DNA of 14,738 bases from positions 1-14,738 of the forward strand of contig CAZVTJ010000019.1 of NCBI GenBank assembly GCA_964630015.1, written 5' to 3'. Source of the DNA: CAZERT01 sp964630015. Its GTDB lineage: Bacteria; Patescibacteriota; Microgenomatia; UBA10105; UBA927. Positions 5,587-11,981 of the stretch are shown piece by piece. The translations under genes were made by a program, and so were the position numbers. Each line of letters starts with the position of its first letter. Positions within the stretch are counted from its first letter, which is position 1. Below the pieces are notes generated by a model. It ran no database searches. It was not told the DNA's origin and worked only from the letters and a program-made list of their open reading frames with translations.

Positions 5587-5631
5587 ATGAGACCTCACCA
5601 ACCTCAAAGAACTACCGCTCGGGCAGCGTAA
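5587..5631 (+). CDS. Candidate thrS leader peptide, 14 aa
   Basis: ATG 5587 to TAA 5629-5631 encodes MRPHQPQRTTARAA. The frame begins about 14 bases after the predicted transcription start and ends 16 bases before the terminator structure. Codons 9 and 10 (5611-5616) are both threonine, ACT then ACC. A small hairpin CGCT/AGCG (5616-5619 with 5625-5628) starts at the second Thr codon. This is the layout expected for ribosome-mediated attenuation of a threonine-related gene. There is no Shine-Dalgarno sequence before it, and two adjacent Thr codons could be chance, so the call is tentative. Confidence 0.4.
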   Translation: MRPHQPQRTTARAA

Positions 5632-5647
5632 CAGTCCAAAATCAAGT

Positions 5648-5708
5648 ACCGCATTCATACAATTGGAACCTCTTCCGCACGGAAGATTGTATGGAAGGCG
5701 GTTTTTTT
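5648..5708 (+). terminator. Attenuator-type terminator in the thrS leader
   Basis: ACCGC (5648-5652), TT and CATACAAT (5656-5663) pair with ATTGTATG (5686-5693), AA and GCGGT (5698-5702), with a mismatch and a bulge. A second hairpin, CTTCCG/CGGAAG (5672-5677 with 5680-5685), sits inside. Seven T residues follow (5702-5708). A different pairing is possible: AACC and CTTCC (5667-5676) with GGAAG (5693-5697) and GGTT. A second ACCGC copy upstream (5614-5618), over the Thr codon, could also pair with the 3' arm. Several exclusive folds before a T run and upstream of thrS suggest conditional termination. Confidence 0.6.
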
Positions 5709-5710
5709 GT

Positions 5711-5715
5711 GGAGG
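5711..5715 (+). promoter_or_regulatory. Shine-Dalgarno sequence fixing the thrS start
   Basis: GGAGG at 5711-5715 lies 7 bases before ATG 5723. It is the only strong Shine-Dalgarno sequence in the window and sits right after the T run of the leader terminator. Confidence 0.85.
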
Positions 5716-5722
5716 AAACACT

Positions 5723-7522
5723 ATGAGGCAAAAACGGGCCGATGTCTATAAAAGCGGACATGAAAATTATTCTGAGCTGGATACGATGCGCCACAGCGCA
5801 GCACACCTGATGGCCGCTGCCGTCATGGAGCTGTATCCCGGAGCGAAACTTGGCTACGGGCCGACAACGGAAGACGGGTTCTATTATGATTTCCAGCTTC
5901 CGCAAAAAGTATCGGAAAACGATTTTGCTGCGATAGAGGCAAAAATGAACGAGCTGAAGGGGAAAAATCTTCCGTTTGTCCGCCAGGAAGTACAAGCCCA
6001 GGATGAACTTGCACGCGCAAAAGAGGAACACCAACCATTTAAGGAAGAAACGATTGCGGAACTTGCCGCAAAGGGCGAAGCCATAACCGTCTACGAAATG
6101 GGATCCTTCCGGGATGTATGTAAAGGCCCCCATGTCAAAACGACCGGAGAAATCGGAGAATTCAAACTTCTGTCCATAGCCGGTGCATACTGGAAAGGAT
6201 CGGAAAAAAATCCGATGCTCACGCGCATCTATGCAACCGCATTTGCCGCCAAAGCGGACCTTGACGAGTATCTTGCACGTCTGGAAATCGCAAAAGAACG
6301 CGATCACCGGGTAATCGGCAAAAAATTGGGGTTATTCGTATTTTCCGATCTGGTCGGGAAAGGTCTGCCGCTTTTAACGCCAAAAGGAGCCGCAATCCGG
6401 CGCGAACTGGAACGGTTCATTATCGATGAGGAAATTAAGCGGGGATACCAGCACGTCCTGACCCCACCGCTTGCCAAAACGGATCTGTACAAAACGAGCG
6501 GCCACTACCCGTACTACAAAGACACGATGTATCCGACCATGACGGTAGAGGAAGATGAACTGATCCTCCGGCCGATGACGTGCCCGCATCATTTCATGCT
6601 CTACACATCACAACCCCGCTCCTACCGGGACCTTCCCATGCGGATTGCCGAATGTGCCGACCTGTTCCGCTATGAAAAAAGCGGCGAACTGACCGGTCTT
6701 ATGCGGGTCCGGATGTTTTGTCTTGCCGATGCCCATATTGTCGCTACCAAAGAGCAGGCAACGGATGAAATAAAAGGCGTATTGGATCTTATTTCCTTCG
6801 CAAACAAAATATTCGGTATGGAAAAGGGGAAAGATTACCAATACCGCCTGTCACTGGGTGACCGGTCGGACACCAAAAAATACTTTAAGGACGATGCTGC
6901 TTGGGATGAAGCGGAGGAAATTCTCCGAAATGTCTTGAAGGAATCCGACGTTCCGTACTACGAAGCACCCAATGAAGCGGCATTCTACGGACCGAAAATC
7001 GATATCCAGGTGAAAAACGTCATGGGCAAAGAAGAAACGGCATTCACCGTGCAATATGATTTCGTGATGCCTACGCGCTTTAACATGACCTATACGGATT
7101 CCGACGGCAAGGAGAAACGGCCGATTGTGATCCACCGGTCATCAATCGGCGCATTCGAGCGGACTATGGCATTTCTGATGGAAAAATTCGCCGGCAACTT
7201 CCCGACATGGCTTTCCCCGATACAGGCAAAAATTTTACCGATAGGGGAACGTCATGGACAGTATGCCAATGAAGTGCTCAAACGCTGTATTGATCGGTCA
7301 ATCCGTGCCGAAGTTGACGGACGCAGCGAAAAGCTTTCAGCAAAAATCCGCGATGCACAGTTGGAAAAGGCGGCCTATATGCTCATCATCGGAGACAAGG
7401 AAGTGGCAGCCAATACGGTATCGGTCAGGAGAAGAAACGGTACGGATGTTGGATCAATGGACATCCCGGCATTTCTTGCGATGATTGCGGGGGAAATCAC
7501 GTCAAAGGCATTGCCGCAGTGA
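5723..7522 (+). CDS. thrS: Threonine--tRNA ligase (ThrRS) without TGS domain
   Basis: It charges tRNA-Thr with threonine in the cytoplasm. The 599-residue protein starts directly in the editing (TAS/SAD) domain: HSAAH at 24-28 and CKGPH at 133-137 supply the expected His/Cys site. The class II catalytic core (about 200-490) has the zinc ligands Cys287 (in MTCPHH), His338 (in ADAH) and His471 (in IHRSS). Motif 2 lies around 307-330 and motif 3 is GAFERTMAFL (476-485). The C-terminal anticodon-binding domain (about 500-599) includes the DGRSEKLSAKIRDA stretch. The N-terminal TGS domain, about 60 residues in E. coli ThrRS, is absent, making the protein shorter than the usual roughly 640 aa. Start 5723 is set by GGAGG 7 bases upstream; the in-frame TTG at 5663 lies inside the leader terminator. 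First gene of the translation cluster; the leader suggests regulation by threonine charging. Confidence 0.96.
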   Translation: MRQKRADVYKSGHENYSELDTMRHSAAHLMAAAVMELYPGAKLGYGPTTEDGFYYDFQLPQKVSENDFAAIEAKMNELKGKNLPFVRQEVQAQDELARAKEEHQPFKEETIAELAAKGEAITVYEMGSFRDVCKGPHVKTTGEIGEFKLLSIAGAYWKGSEKNPMLTRIYATAFAAKADLDEYLARLEIAKERDHRVIGKKLGLFVFSDLVGKGLPLLTPKGAAIRRELERFIIDEEIKRGYQHVLTPPLAKTDLYKTSGHYPYYKDTMYPTMTVEEDELILRPMTCPHHFMLYTSQPRSYRDLPMRIAECADLFRYEKSGELTGLMRVRMFCLADAHIVATKEQATDEIKGVLDLISFANKIFGMEKGKDYQYRLSLGDRSDTKKYFKDDAAWDEAEEILRNVLKESDVPYYEAPNEAAFYGPKIDIQVKNVMGKEETAFTVQYDFVMPTRFNMTYTDSDGKEKRPIVIHRSSIGAFERTMAFLMEKFAGNFPTWLSPIQAKILPIGERHGQYANEVLKRCIDRSIRAEVDGRSEKLSAKIRDAQLEKAAYMLIIGDKEVAANTVSVRRRNGTDVGSMDIPAFLAMIAGEITSKALPQ

Positions 7523-7527
7523 CCTCC

Positions 7528-7557
7528 TTTACAAAAAGCGCGTAGTCCGGGTATAAT
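7528..7557 (+). promoter_or_regulatory. infC promoter
   Basis: TTTACA (7528-7533) and TATAAT (7552-7557) are 18 bases apart, just after the thrS stop codon. The start would be near 7564, leaving about 70 bases before the preferred infC start at 7634. Confidence 0.65.
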
Positions 7558-7586
7558 CCTACCTAGGAAACGACGTCTCGTGTTGC

Positions 7587-7637
7587 ATGGTACAGGAACG
7601 GTTCGGGAAGGATACCCGTTACCAAGTGAAACTTTGA
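7587..7637 (+). CDS. Short frame upstream of and overlapping infC, 16 aa
   Basis: ATG 7587 to TGA 7635-7637 would encode MVQERFGKDTRYQVKL in a frame different from infC. An AGGA lies at 7565-7568. Its stop overlaps the TTG at 7634-7636 as TTGA, the geometry of translational coupling. It may instead be accidental if infC begins at GTG 7580, because that frame covers the same bases. Confidence 0.25.
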   Translation: MVQERFGKDTRYQVKL

Positions 7638-8167
7638 ATACTCAATTCAAACGATATCGCATCAATTATCAAATTACGGCTCCGCAGCTTCGGTTACTTT
7701 CGGAAGACGGAAAACAGATTGGTGTCGTGTCAAAAATAGAAGCGCTGCAACGCGCAAAGGAGTCGGGGTTGGACGTTGTGGAAATTGCAGGAAATGCAAA
7801 TCCCCCGGTTGCAAAACTCATCGACTTTAAAAAATTCAAATACCAGGAAGCTAAAAAAGATCGCGAGAGCAAAAAAACGCAAAAGAATGTCGGTGTCAAG
7901 GAAATTCGCCTGCGGCCGTTTATCGGCGACCATGACCTCAAAACACGGGCCAATCAGGCATCGGATTTTTTAACTGACGGAAACCAAGTGAAAATCAATG
8001 TCATGTTCCGGGGCCGGGAGCTGATGCGGCGCGAATTCGGATTCGAAATACTGAAAAAATTTGTCGCGCTACTGCCTGAAACCAAAACAGTCCGGGAAGC
8101 CCATTTTGAAGGAAAAGTCCTTTCCCAAACCGTTGTCCCCGTTAAAAAAACTACCCCTGCGCCATAA
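7634..8167 (+). CDS. infC: Translation initiation factor IF-3
   Basis: It binds the 30S subunit, keeps it apart from 50S and checks start codon and initiator tRNA. With start TTG 7634 it has 177 residues, the usual size. The N-domain begins with the typical KRYRINYQITAP (6-17) and contains GLDVVEIAGNANPPVAKLIDF (45-65). A Lys-rich linker follows (about 66-90). The C-domain (about 90-170) contains KEIRLRPFIGDHDL and GNQVKINVMFRGRE. No ATG is in frame near the conserved start: candidates are GTG 7580 (18 extra, unconserved residues, AGGA 11 bases upstream) or TTG 7634. Use of a poor start codon recalls the AUU start of E. coli infC, which IF3 itself discriminates against; that regulation here is an inference. 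A promoter for rpmI follows the stop codon. The product call is certain; the start is not. Confidence 0.93.
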   Translation: MNTQFKRYRINYQITAPQLRLLSEDGKQIGVVSKIEALQRAKESGLDVVEIAGNANPPVAKLIDFKKFKYQEAKKDRESKKTQKNVGVKEIRLRPFIGDHDLKTRANQASDFLTDGNQVKINVMFRGRELMRREFGFEILKKFVALLPETKTVREAHFEGKVLSQTVVPVKKTTPAP

Positions 8168-8181
8168 GGCAAGTTGCACTG

Positions 8182-8211
8182 TTGTCATCCCCGGGGGAGA
8201 TAGGGTATAAT
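8182..8211 (+). promoter_or_regulatory. rpmI-rplT promoter
   Basis: TTGTCA (8182-8187) and TATAAT (8206-8211) are 18 bases apart. The ATG of rpmI is 9 bases after the -10 box, so the mRNA from here is close to leaderless. The spacer holds a small palindrome TCCCC-G-GGGGA (8188-8198). Confidence 0.7.
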
Positions 8212-8220
8212 ACTATTCTT

Positions 8221-8418
8221 ATGCCAAAGGTTAAAACAAAAAAAATCGTCACAAAACGCTTTAAATTAACCAAAAAAGGGAAACTTCTGCATCGGGTGCA
8301 GGGTGCCCGGCATATCCGCCGGAACAAATCCAAAAGCAGGCAACGCCGGCAGGATAAACCAAAAGCAATAAAAACAAATATCCATACCAAAAAAATATCC
8401 GCATTTCTGCGCACATAA
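8221..8418 (+). CDS. rpmI: 50S ribosomal protein L35
   Basis: A 65-residue, very basic protein of normal length for bacterial L35. It has the family N-terminus MPKVKTKKIVTKRFKLT and a GKLLHRVQGARH stretch (20-31), then a run of Arg/Lys that contacts 23S rRNA. ATG 8221 gives the family start and lies 9 bases after TATAAT; the in-frame TTG at 8182 is the -35 box itself. The stop codon is 3 bases from the rplT start, so the two are co-transcribed and probably coupled. The leaderless promoter leaves no room for the L20-binding leader that regulates this operon in E. coli, unless transcripts come from the infC promoter. Confidence 0.96.
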   Translation: MPKVKTKKIVTKRFKLTKKGKLLHRVQGARHIRRNKSKSRQRRQDKPKAIKTNIHTKKISAFLRT

Positions 8419-8421
8419 CCT

Positions 8422-8781
8422 ATGAGAGTCAAACGTGGCATAACCAGCCGTGCAAAACACAAGAAAATATTCCAAGCCAATAAAGGCTATCGGATGACGA
8501 AACGCCGCCTGATCCGGGTGGCAAAAGAAGCCTATCTGCATGCCGGCGAATACGCATTCGCGGGAAGAAAAAACAAAAAGCGCGATTTCCGCAATCTCTG
8601 GATTACCCGCATCGGATCGGCAGTCAAAACCCGGGGTATGTCCTACAGCTTGTTCATGGCAGCACTGAAAACCAGCCACATTGATCTTGACCGCAAAATG
8701 CTTTCGTATCTGATTACCGAAAAACCGGAAGTGTTTGATACCGTCTTTGCCGCAGTATCCAAGCGGGAAACGGTGGAGTAA
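8422..8781 (+). CDS. rplT: 50S ribosomal protein L20
   Basis: A 119-residue protein of normal length for L20, needed early in 50S assembly. The long basic N-terminal helix region contains MRVKRG, the AKHKKIFQANKGYR segment (11-24) and FAGRKNKKRDFRNLWITRI (45-63). The globular C-terminal domain (about 64-119) contains GMSYSLFMAALK and LDRKMLSYL. The gene begins 3 bases after the rpmI stop codon without its own Shine-Dalgarno sequence, as expected for re-initiation. A strong terminator follows 25 bases after its stop codon, closing the rpmI-rplT unit before pheS. Confidence 0.97.
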   Translation: MRVKRGITSRAKHKKIFQANKGYRMTKRRLIRVAKEAYLHAGEYAFAGRKNKKRDFRNLWITRIGSAVKTRGMSYSLFMAALKTSHIDLDRKMLSYLITEKPEVFDTVFAAVSKRETVE

Positions 8782-8805
8782 CACACTCATACGACTTTGC
8801 ACCGG

Positions 8806-8832
8806 AAATCCCGCGAAAGTGGGATTTTTTTT
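8806..8832 (+). terminator. Rho-independent terminator after rplT
   Basis: AAATCCCGC (8806-8814) pairs with GTGGGATTT (8819-8827), nine pairs with one G-U, closed by a GAAA tetraloop. Eight T residues follow (8825-8832). It separates the ribosomal genes from pheS-pheT, which have their own promoter downstream. Confidence 0.9.
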
Positions 8833-8855
8833 GGGCATTGTGCCGGTACGTATTC

Positions 8856-8885
8856 TTGCGGGAAAGAAACGGTTCGCCGTACAAT
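8856..8885 (+). promoter_or_regulatory. pheS-pheT promoter
   Basis: TTGCGG (8856-8861) and TACAAT (8880-8885) are 18 bases apart, downstream of the terminator. The pheS ATG at 8902 is 16 bases after the -10 box, giving a leader of about 10 bases. Confidence 0.5.
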
Positions 8886-8901
8886 AGATGAAGTACTACC
8901 T

Positions 8902-9927
8902 ATGAAGCTTGATGAGGCATTAAAACAGCTGGACGTTGCAATAGAGCAGGCACTCTCGGATGTGGCTGCATCGGCACTTCAGGGCGCCCTTTTGGAACGG
9001 GCAATCTTTGACAAAAAGAAACCGTTCGGACTGGCAAGCGCCCATATTACATCCTTATCGGGTGAGGACAAAAAAACATTCGGTGAGGCGCTTACCCGGG
9101 GAAAAACCCGCATCCGGGAAGCAATTTCGCGCCGGGCTGCAACAATCCAAAATGACAGCCGATGGTTTGACTGGAGCATGCCCGGAACACCGCCGGTCAT
9201 GGGCCATAGCCACCTTATTACACAGGCAATAGATGAAATTGAATCTATCTTTTCCCATCTGGGGTTTGTGCGGCGCCGGTATCCGGAAATCGAAACGGAT
9301 TGGTATTATGCCGAAGGACTCAATATTCCCAAAGACCATCCCGCCCGCGACGATCAGGAAACGTTTTACGTATCCGACTCCGTCGTGCTCACGGCACATA
9401 CGAGTAACGGCCAGCTGCGGGAAATGGAGTGTATGAAACAGCCGCCGATCAAAATGATCAATATCGGAAAAACATACCGCAGGCAGGCGTCAAATACCCA
9501 TTCGCCGATGTTCCACCAGTTTGAAGGACTGCTGATCGATACGGATATTTCCATAACACACCTGATCGGCGTCAGCAATTATTTCGTCCAACAGTATTTC
9601 GGGCCTGACCGTAAAATCCGCCTTCGTCCGCACCATTTCCAGTTTACCGAACCGTCGTTTGAAGTGGATATCTCCTGCCATCTGTGTGGAGGCAGTGGAA
9701 AAGTGGGCACCGCCCCTTGCAAGGTCTGCAAAAGCGGATGGCTGGAGCTGGGAGGCGCCGGCATGGTACATCCGGTTGTTTTGAAAAATGGCGGGATTGA
9801 TCCTGCCAAATACAGCGGATTTGCCTTCGGGTGGGGTGTCGAACGGGTCATCATGATGAAACATGCGGTAACGGACAATCTGCGCCAGTTATATACAACC
9901 GATATTCGGTTTTTGTCACAAACATAA
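8902..9927 (+). CDS. pheS: Phenylalanine--tRNA ligase alpha subunit
   Basis: The catalytic subunit of the alpha2-beta2 PheRS. The 341-residue length is normal. An N-terminal helical arm (about 1-80) binds tRNA. The class II core follows, with PGTPPVMGHSHLITQ (94-108), DDQETFYV (150-157), AHTSNGQ (165-171) in the place of HTSPVQ, motif 2 FHQFEGL (204-210), and motif 3 FAFGWGVERVIMM (307-319). Residues 259-276 contain CHLC and CKVC pairs in an insert just before GWLELGGAGMVHP; this zinc-ribbon-like variant is known in some bacterial PheS proteins but is absent from E. coli. ATG 8902 gives the family start and follows a promoter by 16 bases. The frame remains open upstream to a TTG at 8797, but that would run through the terminator. 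One base separates its stop codon from pheT. Confidence 0.96.
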   Translation: MKLDEALKQLDVAIEQALSDVAASALQGALLERAIFDKKKPFGLASAHITSLSGEDKKTFGEALTRGKTRIREAISRRAATIQNDSRWFDWSMPGTPPVMGHSHLITQAIDEIESIFSHLGFVRRRYPEIETDWYYAEGLNIPKDHPARDDQETFYVSDSVVLTAHTSNGQLREMECMKQPPIKMINIGKTYRRQASNTHSPMFHQFEGLLIDTDISITHLIGVSNYFVQQYFGPDRKIRLRPHHFQFTEPSFEVDISCHLCGGSGKVGTAPCKVCKSGWLELGGAGMVHPVVLKNGGIDPAKYSGFAFGWGVERVIMMKHAVTDNLRQLYTTDIRFLSQT

Positions 9928-9928
9928 T

Positions 9929-11977
9929 ATGGACATACGGCTCACCGATTCATCTATCAGAAAATTCCTCAAAACCGAGGCTACTCCGCAGGTTCTGGCG
10001 GATATGCTTTCCCTGTCGGGTCCGACGGTCGACAAACTGGAGCAGGTACCAAATGACTGGATCTACCACATCGAAATCATCACCAACAGGGCAGACAGTG
10101 CAAGCGCATTCGGTGTCGCGCGGGAAGCTTATGCAATTCTTACCCAAAACGGCATTCAGGCAGAACTGATCCATTCCCCCTATGAAAATACTTCTGCTTT
10201 GCTTGGAAATATACCCGGTACGGCTCCCGTTTCCGTTACGATTGCCGACCCGACGCTTGTTCCGCGGTTTTCCTGTATCGCAATCGGCAATGTCCATGTA
10301 TCCCAGTCACCGCAACACGTCTGTGATACCCTCGAGCACTGCGGACAGCGGGGGATTAATGCACTGGTCGACATCACCAATGAACTCACGATCGAATATG
10401 GCCAACCGGTCCATATATTTGACCTGGATACCATTTCTAAAAAATCCATGACCCTACGGGAAAGCAAAAAAGGCGAAACCATTACGACGCTTGACGGGCA
10501 GACACACATCCTGCCAGGCGGGGATATTGTCATCGAGGACGGATCGGGAGCGCTCATTGACCTGTGCGGCATTATGGGGGGAGAAAACTCACGAGTGACG
10601 GAAAAAACAAAAAACGTGCTTCTGTTTGTCCAGCAATACGAACCAAAACACATACGCAAAACATCCCTTGCACTTCAGAAACGGACACTGGCTGCACAAC
10701 TATTCGAAAAACGATTGGATGCCCAACTTGTTATGCCCGTGTTGATAGCAGGCGTACAACGCATCCTGGAACGTGCAGGAGGCACCGTTGTGTCATCACT
10801 CGTGGATATCTATCCGAATCCGTATAGTCCAAAAACAATCACTCTTGAATGCGACTGGCTCAACCGGTTTTCAGGAATCACACTGAAAACGGAAACGTCC
10901 AGTTCTATATTGAAATCACTTGGATTTTCCGTGGAAACCAAGGGCAACGCGCTTGTCTGTACCGTTCCCTCGTGGAGAGAGTGGGATTGCCGGATCAGGG
11001 AAGACATTGCCGAGGAAATCCTTCGCATATACGGATATGCAAATCTTCCGTCCATCCTTCCCATCACCGGTGTCGTTGCAGGCAATGAACACTCTGTTCT
11101 TAAAAAGGAATCGGTACTCAGGAACCTCTGCGTGCGATTGGGGTATACGGAACTCTATACCTCATCACTTATTTCCCGGGATGCATCGCTGCTTTCGAAT
11201 ATACCGGTTTCCAAAGCAGTCACGCTTGTCAATCCGCTGTCGGATGAATATACGCATCTGCGTACTTCGCTTTTGCCGATGCTCACCCGCGCCATTGGGG
11301 AAAATATCCACAGGACATCATTCCCCATACAGCTGTTTGAATGCGGACACATCTATACCAATACCAAAACACACTCGCAACCGGCAAGCGAACACATGAC
11401 GATTGCTTTTGCGGTAAACCGCAGTTCATACGAAGCTCTCCGTGGGGATATCGAATATATTCTCAGAGCCTTTCATATTCCCTTTGCCATAACTGAAGGG
11501 GACAACCAGTCCCATGCATTCCTCCCCGGATACTACGGTACGATTAGATCCGGCGACCGGGTACTTGGACAAATCGGGAAACCTTCCGCTTCTCTTGCAC
11601 AGTTTGCGGGCGTAAGCAATGAAGATATCTGGATCGGGCAGCTTGACGCGGATATTCTTCTTGAAAACGGAAACTGTTCCTATATATTTACACCGATTCC
11701 GGCAACGCAGGCAATCATCGAGGACCTGACGTTTACGCTTCCGGATAAAACCCCGATCGGCACGGTCATCGACGCACTACGCAAACACTCCGGCGATATA
11801 TCCGATATTTTCGTGAAGGATATTTTCAACAATAACTATACCCTGACGTTCCAATACCGCAGTAGCCAAAAAAATCTGTCATCCTCCGATATTGCACCGC
11901 TTCGGATTGCTATCCTGAAAAAAGTGAAGGACCAATTCGGCGGATCACTTGTCGGCACGCTGCCTGAGGCCGCCTGA
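9929..11977 (+). CDS. pheT: Phenylalanine--tRNA ligase beta subunit, lacking the tRNA-binding OB domain
   Basis: The structural, editing and tRNA-binding subunit of PheRS. At 682 aa it is about 110 residues shorter than E. coli PheT. The short B1 segment (about 1-45) runs straight into HIEIITNRADSASAFGVARE (47-66), so the EMAP/OB-fold tRNA-binding domain normally inserted there is missing. The B3/B4 editing domain (about 105-265) contains NALVDITNELTIEYGQPVHIFD and GIMGG (214-218). B5 lies around 300-372, with IREDIAEEILRIYGY at 356-370. A catalytic-like module spans about 385-580. The FDX-ACB anticodon-binding domain closes the protein (about 592-678). The start is one base after the pheS stop codon with no Shine-Dalgarno sequence, so translation is probably coupled. 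No terminator follows; its stop codon is 4 bases from that of the convergent PBP gene. Confidence 0.95.
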   Translation: MDIRLTDSSIRKFLKTEATPQVLADMLSLSGPTVDKLEQVPNDWIYHIEIITNRADSASAFGVAREAYAILTQNGIQAELIHSPYENTSALLGNIPGTAPVSVTIADPTLVPRFSCIAIGNVHVSQSPQHVCDTLEHCGQRGINALVDITNELTIEYGQPVHIFDLDTISKKSMTLRESKKGETITTLDGQTHILPGGDIVIEDGSGALIDLCGIMGGENSRVTEKTKNVLLFVQQYEPKHIRKTSLALQKRTLAAQLFEKRLDAQLVMPVLIAGVQRILERAGGTVVSSLVDIYPNPYSPKTITLECDWLNRFSGITLKTETSSSILKSLGFSVETKGNALVCTVPSWREWDCRIREDIAEEILRIYGYANLPSILPITGVVAGNEHSVLKKESVLRNLCVRLGYTELYTSSLISRDASLLSNIPVSKAVTLVNPLSDEYTHLRTSLLPMLTRAIGENIHRTSFPIQLFECGHIYTNTKTHSQPASEHMTIAFAVNRSSYEALRGDIEYILRAFHIPFAITEGDNQSHAFLPGYYGTIRSGDRVLGQIGKPSASLAQFAGVSNEDIWIGQLDADILLENGNCSYIFTPIPATQAIIEDLTFTLPDKTPIGTVIDALRKHSGDISDIFVKDIFNNNYTLTFQYRSSQKNLSSSDIAPLRIAILKKVKDQFGGSLVGTLPEAA

Positions 11978-11981
11978 TCCG

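Noticed and set aside
5664..5670. Full T-box riboswitch
   Set aside because: The TGGAACC core matches, but the leader is too short for a canonical stem I and I cannot identify a specifier loop. It is kept only as an alternative to leader-peptide attenuation.
5663..5722. TTG start extending thrS by 20 residues
   Set aside because: It lies inside the leader terminator and has no ribosome binding site; GGAGG points to ATG 5723.
5642..6307. Minus-strand open frame of 221 codons
   Set aside because: It is antisense to thrS and its leader; the product has no recognisable domain and thrS is unambiguous.
8797..8901. Upstream in-frame TTG extension of pheS with Phe-Phe codons, like a pheM-type leader
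   Set aside because: The Phe codons are just the T run of the rplT terminator, and the pheS promoter lies downstream of it.
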